64,000 nucleotides of DNA from Mesostigma viride (lineage: Eukaryota; Streptophyta; Mesostigmatophyceae; Mesostigmatales; Mesostigmataceae): NCBI GenBank assembly GCA_009746045.1, contig RPFO01000167.1:560001-624000 (forward strand). Direction: 5' to 3'. Positions 19,769 to 30,524 of this stretch are shown piece after piece (within the stretch, counting starts at the first letter, position 1; every line of letters begins with the position of its first letter). A program made the position numbers and the translations under genes. The notes under the pieces were generated by a model. It was not told where the DNA came from. It saw nothing but the letters and a program-made list of their open reading frames with translations, and ran no database searches.

Positions 19769-20509
19769 TGTTGCACGGATGCAACATGCCGTTTGTGGTA
19801 AATATAAATTATCCGTCCCGGTCGATCGGCGCCGACCGTAATCCGGCGCCAGTGCCGAGGCCATAGTATTGTTTACAGCCGAGGCAATCCGTGTGGAAGT
19901 AAGTGCATAGAAGTTTTGCTGACGAACTTGGCCTTTGCGCCGTAGGCAGACCTAGCGTCTGAACGGGAGTTACGGGACAGCCAAGTGGCACTGCACATGC
20001 GTTATGATGGTTCCTACGGACATTTGGATATTTTTCAGGAGAGGCCTCTAGCCGTACTGGTCTTTAATGTGTTCTAGACGGTTCGAGAAGCCCGTCCCCG
20101 CGGACCTCACGCCATGCCTGGTTGGCAGCGCCAGGCGCAGCCACCAACGGGGACGAAGGGACAAAATAGGAAGGCACGAGCTATGCCAGCAATCCGGACC
20201 TTGTATCGTAATTTACCACGTTGCTCTACAGATTATTTACCATCGCTTAATCCTGGAGTGTAAATCTCCTGTGGGCTCGAGTGCGAATCCCTCGCCTACT
20301 GGGTGTAAGTCTTCCCGCATTGAGTGTTTTAATATCTGTGTGGTAACATTGTAATATACGAAACCGGTTTTCCGGGTTTGAGCTTATTCGTATTGTGTGA
20401 CAAGTATTCTTAAGCCACCATCGTGCGCTGTGACGCATAGGAAGTCAAAGGTCTTTCGCATTCATTCTCAATCATTAAGGCGCTATTCTAAATAGCCATA
20501 CGTGTTAAA
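19769..20509 (+). repeat. 3' LTR of Gypsy-C
   Basis: 741 bp, near-identical to 10987-11725; it has TAATATCTG where the 5' copy has TAATCTG. Confidence 0.93.
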
Positions 20510-20514
20510 ATCTT
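20510..20514. repeat. Target site duplication of Gypsy-C, right copy
   Basis: ATCTT, identical to 10982-10986. Confidence 0.92.
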
Positions 20515-21420
20515 CTCCGGCCGGGTCGGTCGCGATGCCGTCCGCGGACAGGGTATGGCCCAGAAAGGGCACACAGCGGCCGGCGCGCACCTTGGCCTTC
20601 CGCGCCGACAGGTGCTCGTCTTCCATGATCTGCAGCACTGCGTCAACATGCTCCAGGTGCTCCTCGAACGTCTTGGAGTACACCAGGATGTCGTCCAGGT
20701 ACGCCAGCGGGCACGTGCGCTTGTAGGTCCATGGGGGGCGCGCCCCCTTCTGCGGGTCCGTCAGATCCTTGGAGACCTGTGGCAGGTGGGCCGTGCCCAT
20801 CACCGGACGGAGGATGTCGTTTTAAGCATCTGGAAAGACGCAGGCGAATTACACAGGCCCATTGCCGCCACCCGAAACTGGTGAGTGGCCGGAAGGGCGT
20901 GGCGAACGCGGTCTTGTGGCAGTCTTCCGGCGCGATGCGCAGCTGCCAAAACCCGTCCGCACAGTCGATGACGGTGAAGCACGTAGCCCCTTGGACACGG
21001 TTGAAGATGTCGTCGATCCTCGGTAGGGGATACCAGGACTTGACAGTGATGGCGTTCAGCTTCCGGTAGTCAGTCACCAAACGCCACTTGCCCCCTGGCT
21101 TGGGAACGAGCAGCACGCCCGCTGAGAAGGGGCTGTTGCTGGGTTCAATGAGCCCGGCGTCGAGCAGCGAAATGAGGATCTTCTTGAGCTCCACCAGCTC
21201 AACTGGGCCCATGCGGTACATGGGAGACGCTGTCGGCCCGGAACCCTCCTGGACCTGGATACGGTGTAGCACCGATCGATTGGGGGGAAACTGGGGCGTG
21301 CGATCCGCGAAGAGAGTAGCGCGCTTCTCCAAGACGGCGTTGAACCGCGCCAGCTCGTCCGGAGTGAAGCCGACGCCGATCTCGTTGAGCATGGCCTGAG
21401 TGCTGTCCAGGTCTATACGG
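20515..21420 (-). pseudogene. Gypsy-B RT (fragment)
   Basis: Reading from 21392 down: MLNEIGVGFTPDELARF, YRMGPVELVELKKIL, LVTDYRKLNAITVK, CADGFWQLRIAPED. The frame changes near 20880 and again near 20800, after which YLDDILVYSKTFEEHLEHV and FLGHTLSADGIATDPAGE are read. The gene then stops at the Gypsy-C junction and resumes at 10986. The catalytic YLDD is intact but the frame breaks make it dead. The upstream end at 21420 is the junction with element D. Confidence 0.88.
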
Positions 21421-23077
21421 TGTCGCGTCCGTGATCTATCACGTCCGCAATTCAGATTTTAGCGTAATTCTGACGTCCGCAGCCTTGTGCGGGTTGCTAT
21501 ACCGCGGCCCGGTACTGACGCCGCGGATCTCAGTTGTAATCACGCGTCCACTGAATCGTCGGCGGATCTTCTGAATTCGTCCAAGTGCGAGTGCGTTCGC
21601 ATTTGCGGCAGTGGGCTAAGGGGGGATTTGGGCTACCGGTCGTCACCAGGGCAGTCCAGGCGCTGGCGCGCGCCACTAAGGCAGGCCAGGCATGTTGGGC
21701 TGGCTGCCGGGCCAGTGATCACGTGCTCTGCCAGGACTACAACGAGGGACACCAGACTTTGTGGAGAACGACCAGGGCTACACGTGAAACGTCGCGAACG
21801 GTCAGCACGCTTTGAGCAGCGGTGCCTGAGATGGCCGGCAATTTAGCCTGGTTAATTTCTGATTGCGGCAGCGCTTTTTAGTGTTGCAAAATATCTACAA
21901 GTTGTTTAGCTTGTGCTTGGACAGATTTGTTCATGAGATTTGGTTTGTGTCAGGCAAGCACCTGATCTAACGTTAAAAAGCGCATGCTAGATTTGCGGCA
22001 CCTTGTTCAGCGTATTTTGGTCGTCACTGGCTGATGTCACGTTGGAAAGGTTAGCTTGCGCAGGTTAAAAGGATGAACAGTCGGCCATTGTGGTCGTTGT
22101 TCGTTCAGTTTTCACTTCACAACGACGCAGTTGTCTTCATGTGATTAACTAGTAGAACAATCCGGCCGCAACCTCCGTGATGGTTGCGAGATTGTTTTCA
22201 TGGGTCGAGGCGAGATAGGCATACAAGTTAAGCCTTTTTGGATTTGTCTCGAGGACAGTCGTCGCAGGGACTACCAGTATGGTAGATTCGCCTGGGCACT
22301 GTCGGTAGCTTAGGATGAGAGCGGTTGGCTGGGTGTTGGCATACATCCGGACAAGGCCAACTTCCGTATAAAGGAGAGCGGGTAGCGGATGTTCACGGTA
22401 TTGGACATGCCGGACTTGTTTGCTCGAAGCTAGGCAGGCCAGGGGCTGGAATAAGCCAGTCTTTCTTGTTGATGAACATTGGTTTTGGCTAAAATGTATT
22501 CTCAATTTTATTTGTGAATAACCAAATCTTGTTAAGCGTTATGTCATAAAGGTCGGTAGGAACTGCTCTTGCAACGGGTGGCTGCCAGTGGGGCAGAGCC
22601 CACATATCATTTTCCGTAACTGAACGAACAACCTTGTTAGGAGTCAGGCCTACCGGCCTAGTGGTGGAAAGAGGTTATTGCTTAGCCTTTGATCAAAAGC
22701 ATCTGAAGAGGTTAGGCTTTTCCCTGTAAAAAGCCATTGAAGGGGTTATTGCTAAGCCTTTATTAAAAGCATGCATGTCAGGGGTTATTGCTAAGCCTTT
22801 AAAAGCATGCATGTTAAGGTTGTTGCTGATCCTGGAAAAGCATCTTTGAGCAGCTGGATTTTTTTTTCTTTTTTTTGCTGCTGCCTGGAATGACGCCCTC
22901 TTTGGGCTTCCTTCTTTTGTGTGAGCTGCCTTTCTTTCACTTTTTGCTCTCACGTTGTTGTGAGCTAAATAGTGGGGGGGGAGGTGGCATATCTCACACA
23001 TGATTACTGCTGATAGTGGATGCATTCCAAGTAGCGGTAATGACCAGTCCAGGATGATATGGCACGCAAACGCGACA
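21421..23077. repeat. Element D, first long repeat (1657 bp)
   Basis: It shares about 1.2 kb at its left and 95 bp at its right with 23080-24373. Between them is a unique block, about 22620-22982, with three 35-40-bp units around GGTTATTGCTAAGCCTTT (22671-22830) and ending in a purine run GGGGGGGGAGGTGG. Confidence 0.88.
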
Positions 23078-23079
23078 GC

Positions 23080-24373
23080 TGTCGCGTCCGTGATCTATCA
23101 CGTCCGCAATTCAGATTTTAGCGTAATTCTGACGTCCGCAGCCTTGTGCGGGTTGCTATACCGCGGCCCGGTACTGACGCCGCGGATCTCAGTTGTAATC
23201 ACGCGTCCACTGAATCGTCGGCGGATCTTCTGAATTCGTCCAAGTGCGAGTGCGTTCGCATTTGCGGCAGTGGGCTAAGGGGGGATTTGGGCTACCGGTC
23301 GTCACCAGGGCAGTCCAGGCGCTGGCGCGCGCCACTAAGGCAGGCCAGGCATGTTGGGCTGGCTGCCGGGCCAGTGATCACGTGCTCTGCCAGGACTACA
23401 ACGAGGGACACCAGACTTTGTGGAGAACGACCAGGGCTACACGTGAAACGTCGCGAACGGTCAGCACGCTTTGAGCAGCGGTGCCTGAGATGGCCGGCAA
23501 TTTAGCCTGGTTAATTTCTGATTGCGGCAGCGCTTTTTAGTGTTGCAAAATATCTACAAGTTGTTTAGCTTGTGCTTGGACAGATTTGTTCATGAGATTT
23601 GGTTTGTGTCAGGCAAGCACCTGATCTAACGTTAAAAAGCGCATGCTAGATTTGCGGCACCTTGTTCAGCGTATTTTGGTCGTCACTGGCTGATGTCACG
23701 TTGGAAAGGTTAGCTTGCGCAGGTTAAAAGGATGAACAGTCGGCCATTGTGGTCGTTGTTCGTTCAGTTTTCACTTCACAACGACGCAGTTGTCTTCATG
23801 TGATTAACTAGTAGAACAATCCGGCCGCAACCTCCGTGATGGTTGCGAGATTGTTTTCATGGGTCGAGGCGAGATAGGCATACAAGTTAAGCCTTTTTGG
23901 ATTTGTCTCGAGGACAGTCGTCGCAGGGACTACCAGTATGGTAGATTCGCCTGGGCACTGTCGGTAGCTTAGGATGAGAGCGGTTGGCTGGGTGTTGGCA
24001 TACATCCGGACAAGGCCAACTTCCGTATAAAGGAGAGCGGGTAGCGGATGTTCACGGTATTGGACATGCCGGACTTGTTTGCTCGAAGCTAGGCAGGCCA
24101 GGGGCTGGAATAAGCCAGTCTTTCTTGTTGATGAACATTGGTTTTGGCTAAAATGTATTCTCAATTTTATTTGTGAATAACCAAATCTTGTTAAGCGTTA
24201 TGTCATAAAGGTCGGTAGGAACTGCTCTTGCAACGGGTGGCTGCCAGTGGGGCAGAGCCCACATATCATTTTCCGTAAGGTGGCATATCTCACACATGAT
24301 TACTGCTGATAGTGGATGCATTCCAAGTAGCGGTAATGACCAGTCCAGGATGATATGGCACGCAAACGCGACA
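23080..24373. repeat. Element D, second long repeat (1294 bp)
   Basis: Direct copy of the first repeat without the 363-bp block. The shared parts appear identical, so the two formed recently. Its last 17 bases, GGCACGCAAACGCGACA, also stand just before the GC at 23078-23079. Confidence 0.88.
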
Positions 24374-25073
24374 ACGGTACATCGCATACTCCTTGCCCTT
24401 CTGAAGCTGGCGTGCCAGCGTCTTGCTACTCATCAGGATCTGGGACGCTGGTCGAGGCCCGTCCGCCGAGCGCTCGTGTGTAATGTTATGAACCTCGGCG
24501 GCCTGTGCCCTGTACTCACTGTCGGGGCACCAAAAGGATCCATATCCGGAAACCAAACTACCCGTCGGCGTACACTGATGTCTACATCCTGCTTGTCCAA
24601 CCAGTCCACTCCAATATAATGATGTCTGCAGCGCCCAGCGGCGCAATATTAGTCGCCACCAGGTCCACCGGCGTGCCTTGCAGCACGCCCTTGATGTCTG
24701 CCAGGCCTGGCGATTGGTGTCGCCGGCCATCCGAATAGGTGACATGTACTGCCGTGTTGTGCGGTCGTGGGATCAGACCCAGCCGACGCACCAGGGCCTC
24801 GTTGATGAAGGACGTGGAGGCGCCGGTGTCGACCAGAAACTTAACATCCATGACCGTTTTCTCCTTCAAGTACGGATCAAGGACGGTGGGAGGAACCAGT
24901 AACCCTCCACTGAAAAGAAACAAATGTCGCGAGCCTCCTTGAGATACACGCGCCGGTTGGGTGGCCGCGTCGGAAGCCACGTTATTGACGTCTACCTCTA
25001 ATCTAATTGACTCCGCGTCAGGACCACTATCTAATTTCTCCACCCTATCATCTACCCCGGGGCCCAGTCCCAC
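24374..25073 (-). pseudogene. Gypsy-B protease region
   Basis: Reading from 25073 down: RHLFLFSGGLLVPPTVL and FLVDTGASTSFINEALVRRL, a retropepsin with the Asp-Thr-Gly triad, then GVLQGTPVDLVATNIAPLGA. Near 24630 the frame is lost in the expected ILGMDWL-type motif and the chain goes on in another frame to QLQKGKEYAMYR, where element D interrupts. Without D this runs into the RT of 21420-20515. The frameshift makes it a pseudogene. Confidence 0.85.
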
Positions 25074-25138
25074 GGGTAAGGCTACTACTCCCGAGGAGCG
25101 GTGGGACGGGAGGCCACCTCGCCCGACCGCCCGCCCTC

Positions 25139-26949
25139 TTACCCCCCCTCCTCCTCTTCGTCAGCCTCCTCCTCATCGTCGTACTCATAGCCCGCCACGG
25201 CGTGCGTCTGACCGGAAGAGGACTGTCGCCGCGCCTCAATCTCGTTAACCGCACGCAACACGCCCTTGGTGGAGCTGGTCGCGGGTGGTCGCGGCTGCTG
25301 GTACTGAGTCGGAACTTGTCGGGCATGCTGCAGGCGAGCCGCCCGCTCGCCCGCGTTGCGGGGTCTGTCTCGGGGACCGGAGGAGTCGGGGCGGCTGCCG
25401 AAGGCTGGACCAGAGAAGCGAACACTGGGCTCCGTCTCCCCTGCACCGCGACCAGCATGCTTGCCCCGGAGCTTGGGACAGTCGCGCTTGAGGTGTCCCA
25501 CCTCGCTGCACATGAAGCACCGCGCCTTGCTAGCGTCAATCGCGTTGACACCCTGGTCAGTGTAGCCATCATCAGGGTCGTCGAGGTAATCGTCCTCCTC
25601 CTCTCCGGCGAACTCAGTGGAGTACATCTGATTCACCCGCCGCGCGGGGGAGCTGGCCTGAAGAAACGACGCACTGAGGGTGCGCGCCCGCGAGTCACCA
25701 CATCGGCCACCTGCAGAAGATATCTCTGGATATTCAAGATGTCCCACTCCTTCCAAGGAACCTCAGCGTAGTGCTTTAGTACCTCGTCCTGGCAGCTCGG
25801 GGCTGAGTGCCTCAATGAATCTGATCTTGTACTCGTACCAGGTCATGTCGGTCAGGTAAGCGGCGCTGGACTCAAACTCTGGACAGAAACTCGCGATACG
25901 GAGTGGTCCCCTGGCGCAGCTTGCCGAAGGCGAGTCGCTCCTGGATCTCCGCGTCTGGGGGTACCAGCTTGCGACGCACCCGGTCCATCAACTCCTCCAC
26001 GGTTTGCGGGTACGACTGGGATGCGATGCTCTCACAGTTCAAGATGCTCACCACCGAGGGGTCCATGCAGGTGTTGACCACATGCGGGATCAGATCACAG
26101 GTGGCCAGTTCCCAGCTGTTGTGATTGCACCAGACGGTATACTGCTGTTGCCACATGCGTCCCCATTCGTCGACCTCTCGCGGTTTCATATCCGCGTGCA
26201 GCTTGGGTACATTCTTGAAGGTAGGCATCGGTGGGGCCTTTACCGTGTTGATCTTAGGCCCACCGACCTCCCTGTAGGAGATGGAGCCGAATACTGGGGG
26301 CTGCGACCGGGGGAGGGATCCGCATCTGGACGGCGTACCATGAGTCCGCCGCACCTGCACAGATGAGGGGTGTTCATACCCCGGGTCATCCAATGCCACC
26401 CTGCTGAAATTCAGGTTGCCGACGGTCGCGGGCGAGGGGACCACGCCGCCCGTGGTCGCTGTGATTGGGGTACAGGACGCTGGGCGGGCGTATGGGTCTC
26501 CTCGTCTCGGGCAGTGACGCTGCTTCTGTCATCCCCTAGCCGCGCCCGTGGCCTATGAGTACCAACGGGCGGGCCCTGTGTCCCTGGATCCTCGTCATCC
26601 TCACCGGTCCCTTCCAGATCGCCGAACTCGTCATCTGCCCCTGGACTCTCACCGTCGTCATCCGAATTCCATAGTGCCGTGGGTAGCAGGGAAGTACTGC
26701 CGAAGGACACTCTGCGTCTGCCCCGATGGGTGGAGACCGGCGGAGGTCCCTGGGGACGCCCCCGCCCTCAGCCCTGCCCACGGATGCAATGGCCGCCCTG
26801 TGGCTGGCTGCCGATAACGGTAGTGCAGGGTATCTTCATTCTCGTCTCCATGCTGCTCAGGGTCTTGTGATAGCCATTGGGGTCTCGTCTGAGGTTGTTG
26901 TTGCTGCGGCCGGAGTTGCGGTTGTTGCCGTTGCTGCTGCGGTGACTGC

Positions 26950-27029
<80 letters not shown>

Positions 27030-27362
27030 TCGCTGCTGCTGCTGCTGCTGTCGCTGCTGCTGCGAGTCCCCTTGGAGCATCTCTCGGTCACGCCTGTCAT
27101 CATCTTGTCCTATTATGGAGTCTAGATTGTCCCCATCCGCTGGGCTCCTAAGGTTCTGGTCTCTGGATCGTGGGAAGCCTTCCGCAGGTCTCTCCATGAC
27201 CTCACCTGTACCTGTCCCTACTTGGACGTGCGGTGATACCTCTACCACCTCTATACCTTGCTCGTGGTTGTCTACCGGTTCTACATCTCTATTCTCTGGG
27301 TCCCTTTCTCTGGTCTCGTCTTCTGCCTCTCTGGCGTTCCTTGTTTGCAACCGTGTTGGCAT
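25139..27362 (-). pseudogene. Gypsy-B gag, with poly-Gln tract
   Basis: ATG at 27362 (MPTRLQTRNAREAEDE). The first part is acidic and then carries a long Gln run coded by the CAG tract. The frame shifts near 26690, 26430 and 25800. Conserved Gag sequence is seen at 25872-26444 (MPTFKNVPKLHADMKPREVD, CESIASQSYPQTVEELMDRV). A CCHC knuckle, CFMCSEVGHLKRDC, lies at about 25478-25520. The C-terminal tail is Asp/Glu-rich. At least three frame breaks show that it no longer codes for one protein. Confidence 0.85.
26935..27062. repeat. Interrupted CTG/CAG trinucleotide repeat
   Basis: Mostly CTG on the plus strand, with TTG and TCG interruptions; read on the minus strand it codes the Gln run of the Gypsy-B Gag. 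Confidence 0.95.
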
Positions 27363-27404
27363 GGTGCTTGTACCAGTACCTTACACTGCAGGCAACACCT
27401 CCCC

Positions 27405-27517
<113 letters not shown>

Positions 27518-27665
27518 AACCACGTACTAGTTATCTATAGGTATAGTACCTAGTATTAAACACTCTAGTGGTAGTCCCCTCTATTGTCTGCTAGGACCAA
27601 TGGTCAGCTGAGAGAAGGTAACTGTAACTGCTGTCCCCTCCGTCTGACTGCTGTGCGTGGGTGGC

Positions 27666-27920
27666 TTAGAGATCACGAATGGTATGCATCCCCTCAGGCA
27701 ATGGCATGTGCTCCCTAACAAACCTATCTGCATCTATGATGTTATCAAACCCCTTCCACTTAGCACTAGAGTCTTGGGACATTATCTTATCCTTGATGTG
27801 TTCTTCACATGCCTTCCAACTATAAAATATGGCTGGTCTACCCTCGCCCCCATCATGGGCCACGGCATAGTAAGGAAATCCAGATTGACCACCCTTATTT
27901 ATTCTGTTGCGTCTGGGCAT
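27666..27920 (-). CDS. Small protein with an RNase H1 N-terminal (viroplasmin-like) domain
   Basis: ATG at 27920, stop TAA at 27668, 84 residues. The core reads YYAVAHDGGEGRPAIFYSW, then CEEHIK, then WKGFDNIIDADRFVREHM. This fits the small hybrid-binding domain at the start of eukaryotic RNase H1, also found in caulimovirus viroplasmin: YYAV, a YSW motif and a final FxxxxxADxF helix. No catalytic RNase H domain follows. It may be a stand-alone nucleic-acid-binding protein, one exon of a larger gene, or cargo of a mobile element. It lies 0.3 kb upstream of the (CT)n tract and Gypsy-B gag on the same strand. I cannot assign it to Gypsy-B. Confidence 0.6.
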   Translation of the reverse strand: MPRRNRINKGGQSGFPYYAVAHDGGEGRPAIFYSWKACEEHIKDKIMSQDSSAKWKGFDNIIDADRFVREHMPLPEGMHTIRDL

Positions 27921-29573
27921 GTTACATAGTAGTCTAGCAGAAGCTTGCAAGCAGGAGAAAAGGAGTACCCAGGGCTACCTCTAGCTAGGTGCAGTGACCT
28001 TTACCAAAACAAACGAGGGAGAATCACAGAGTCTAACACAGCACACGCCCGAGTTTTCCGCAGCCCGGGCTATACGATAAGCACACGGAGGTAAACACCG
28101 TCAACATAGTCGGCAACGGCCAGACGGTATCCACCCCCACGACCCCTTGCAGGTCAAACAACGATGTCCGTCTCCGCGACGTCCATTGGCACCAACGACA
28201 TTTACAACTTATAGAGGGTACAACGTTTAACATAAACCCCCTACGCGTGCGGTCCCAGAGAGAAGGCAAGCGTCTTAAGAAAAGAACTCTAAACTAGGGG
28301 ACGTACCACCATCGTCAATGGCGTTAATCCCCCCTGAGCTGGCCGCCACCTGGTGTCGTTGAAGACAAGCCCTGGCCGCCACTAGGTGTCGTTGAAAACA
28401 GGAGAAATGGACGCTATCGTTGACAGCACCTCACCACAGGGCTATGGCTAGCCCCGCCGAGTATCCCAGACTGGCCGCTTGCTGTCTAGGTCGTCGTTGA
28501 ATCCCTTTACGGGCTGGCCGCCGACCTGTCAGCAATCGTTGAATTCCGGAACCTCTATCTACGCCAAGCTCCGCCTTGGTATCCTAATTGGCCTCACTAA
28601 CCCTCTCCGCGAGAGTTAGCTAACCTCTCCAGCACATTTCCTCCGATAACCAGTGTTACGTCCCGGCCCAGACACACCTAGCCTGAGCTACGTAGCGAAA
28701 GATCCTCCTTGCCGGAATTAGGAATAATTCAAGGTGGCTTAATGTAGATTGCGCTTCACGACGTGAGTCGTGAGATATCTGGCACCGCGGCTTGATGCCA
28801 AGCTAATTGTACACACTTATATTGGCTAGCAATACCAATTACAAATGGTTAATTGCCCCAGGCTCAATGTGAAGGCGTTTTCGCACTTAACAATCATCAA
28901 ACCAAGAGGACGAGACTCTCGTCCTCGGACTAATTTAACCTAGGTCGGTTGCGGCGCAGATACAACGCCAATCCCTCTAGTGTCTAATCACCAAGAAAAT
29001 GTCCTCAAATGAGGACATTTTTAAGCAAGGATACCATTTGTAATAACTAACACATGTCAACACATCCATGGGTACGGTATGGAACCATGTTCATTTATGA
29101 TATGTTCAAGAGTTGCAATGCTTAACATCCATGAAATATGCTCATTGTATAATTGTTTAAGATTTATGAATGCAGGGGGGTCGCTACACGAGTGACCAAA
29201 TAGCACTCAAGTAAAAAATATGCCAAGAAAGAAGGCATGGCCAGGTCATGGCTGGCCCTGAAAATGCACCCAGGGTGCCCACAACATGTCTATGTTACAC
29301 CCTTGCAGTCCTAGACCCTGCAGCCTGCCAGGGGGGGGGACAAAATGTAACTGGCAGCCAGGGACCATGGTGCAGGCCAAACAGCAGGTGTAAAGCTAGC
29401 TCAGTCCAACGAGTGAAATATGAAGCAAATACTTGCCAAGGTTAGGTCCATGATTGTTAGTAGAGGCTCAGCTGCCACCACGGTGCTAAACCATGATGCT
29501 GAACCCTTACGTTATGTATGAAACATATACTGCAAAGAGGCACAAGTTGTAACACAAGCACAATGTAAACATG
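27921..29573. other. Non-coding stretch with short diverged repeats
   Basis: No convincing gene. Four diverged copies of a motif built on TGGCCGCC ... GTCGTTGAA occur near 28341, 28371, 28465 and 28510. A hairpin lies at 28996-29021. From about 28700 the base composition becomes AT-rich. The 5' LTR of Gypsy-B may be here but cannot be shown. Confidence 0.5.
28996..29021. repeat. Perfect hairpin
   Basis: Arms of 11 bp, AAAATGTCCTC and GAGGACATTTT, with an AAAT loop. Function unknown. Confidence 0.85.
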
Positions 29574-29725
29574 AGTTGTACAAGCTACTGCTTATACTTT
29601 TTATGCGCAAACCTTTTAGCTAAGGTTAACGCATATTCTTACATCCTGCGCAGGATGTAAGAATATGCGTTAACCTTAGCTAAAAGGTTTGCGCATAAAA
29701 AGTATAAGCAGTAGCTTGTACAACT
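29574..29725. repeat. 152-bp perfect palindrome, copy 1
   Basis: Centre CCTGC|GCAGG between 29649 and 29650; arms of 76 bp match without error. Confidence 0.95.
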
Positions 29726-29970
29726 TAGAACCGGCGCGGCGCGGAAGTCACGGGTTCGAAACCTCGTGGGGACAGTGCCGAGTAGGGATTATTTGGGAGG
29801 ATCCGCCGGGGCACCGGTCGGACCTAATTAATCGCCTAGCGAGGTAGATATCGGACCTTCCCGGGATTAATATCGAATTACTAATTCGATATCGAATTAG
29901 TAATTCGATGCGGAAGTAAACCCTAGTTAGGGAGCCGCTTAATATTCCGCCCCAACGCGCAAAGGTTTTA

Positions 29971-30122
29971 AGTTGTACAAGCTACTGCTTATACTTTTTA
30001 TGCGCAAACCTTTTAGCTAAGGTTAACGCATATTCTTACATCCTGCGCAGGATGTAAGAATATGCGTTAACCTTAGCTAAAAGGTTTGCGCATAAAAAGT
30101 ATAAGCAGTAGCTTGTACAACT
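29971..30122. repeat. 152-bp palindrome, copy 2
   Basis: Same sequence as copy 1, starting exactly 397 bp later. Confidence 0.95.
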
Positions 30123-30367
30123 TAGAACCGGCGCGGCGCGGAAGTCACGGGTTCGAAACCTCGTGGGGACAGTGCCGAGTAGGGATTATTTGGGAGGATC
30201 CGCCGGGGCACCGGTCGGACCTAATTAATCGCCTAGCGAGGTAGATATCGGACCTTCCCGGGATTAATATCGAATCAGTAATTCGATATCGAATTAGTAA
30301 TTCGATGCGGAAGTAAACCCTAGTTAGGGAGCCGCTTAATATTCCGCCCCAACGCGCAAAGGTTTTA

Positions 30368-30519
30368 AGTTGTACAAGCTACTGCTTATACTTTTTATGC
30401 GCAAACCTTTTAGCTAAGGTTAACGCATATTCTTACATCCTGCGCAGGATGTAAGAATATGCGTTAACCTTAGCTAAAAGGTTTGCGCATAAAAAGTATA
30501 AGCGTTAGCTTGTACAACT
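30368..30519. repeat. 152-bp palindrome, copy 3
   Basis: Again 397 bp on. The right arm has AGCGTTAGC where the others have AGCAGTAGC. Confidence 0.95.
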
Positions 30520-30524
30520 ACATG

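Larger units (their letters stand above)
10987..20509 (+). mobile_element. Gypsy-C: full-length chromovirus inserted in Gypsy-B
   Basis: A 9523-bp element with 739- and 741-bp LTRs, a primer binding site, a polypurine tract, gag, pol, a chromodomain and a further reading-frame region before the 3' LTR. The LTRs differ by about one substitution (T/C near 11332/20113) and a 2-bp indel (near 11548/20332), so insertion was recent. The 5-bp duplication ATCTT flanks it. Pol is nevertheless broken into three frames at or near runs of C, which may be mutation, sequencing error or recoding. Confidence 0.95.
21421..24373. mobile_element. Element D: non-coding element of two long direct repeats joined by GC
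   Basis: The insertion is flanked by ACGG at 21417-21420 and 24374-24377. Removing it with one copy restores the Gypsy-B reading EYAMYRIDLDS, so the duplication is real. The ends are inverted: TGTCGCGT at the left, ACGCGACA at the right. Inside are two direct copies, 21421-23077 and 23080-24373, each with the same ends, separated by GC. The second lacks a 363-bp block near the right end. No transposase or polymerase is encoded. A 118-codon frame occurs in both copies on the minus strand but has no known motif. The best reading is two LTRs with almost no internal region; the alternative is a tandem of inverted-repeat DNA elements. Confidence 0.85.
9824..27362 (-). mobile_element. Gypsy-B: older Gypsy element split by three insertions
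   Basis: Minus-strand pieces in element order are gag (27362-25139), protease (25073-24374), RT (21420-20515) and RT/RNase H (10986-9825). They join in register once Gypsy-C and element D are removed with one copy of each target duplication. The 3' end is cut by Gypsy-A, so integrase and 3' LTR lie outside the window. The proteins resemble those of Gypsy-C, so the two belong to related lineages. Several frame breaks show it is dead. Its 5' LTR, expected beyond 27362, is not identifiable without its partner. Confidence 0.85.
29574..30519. mobile_element. Palindrome-array element: three 152-bp palindromes at 397-bp period
   Basis: The element is flanked by ACATG at 29569-29573 and 30520-30524. 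It consists of palindrome, spacer, palindrome, spacer, palindrome. Each palindrome has 76-bp arms with no loop; the first is perfect and the third has a two-base change in one arm. Ends read AGTTGTACAAGC and GCTTGTACAACT, so the whole unit has long terminal inverted repeats. Each 245-bp spacer contains GGTTCGAAACC, like the B box of a tRNA-derived promoter, and a 38-bp palindrome around ATCGAATTAGTAATTCGAT. No protein is encoded. It looks like a non-autonomous, fold-back type DNA transposon of unknown family. Confidence 0.8.

Noticed and set aside
22149-22505. A 118-codon minus-strand ORF in element D
   Set aside because: It is identical in both copies only because the repeats are identical; no motif or codon pattern supports it.
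21421-24373. Element D as a DIRS/Ngaro-type element with split direct repeats
   Set aside because: The A-X-B-A'-B' order fits, but the exact 4-bp ACGG duplication is not expected from a tyrosine recombinase, and no recombinase is encoded.
29735-29775. A functional tRNA gene
   Set aside because: Only a T-arm/B-box-like segment is present; no acceptor stem, anticodon arm or A box could be drawn.
29574-30519. CRISPR-like array
   Set aside because: Repeats are 152-bp palindromes with near-identical 245-bp spacers, bounded by a target duplication, with no cas genes.
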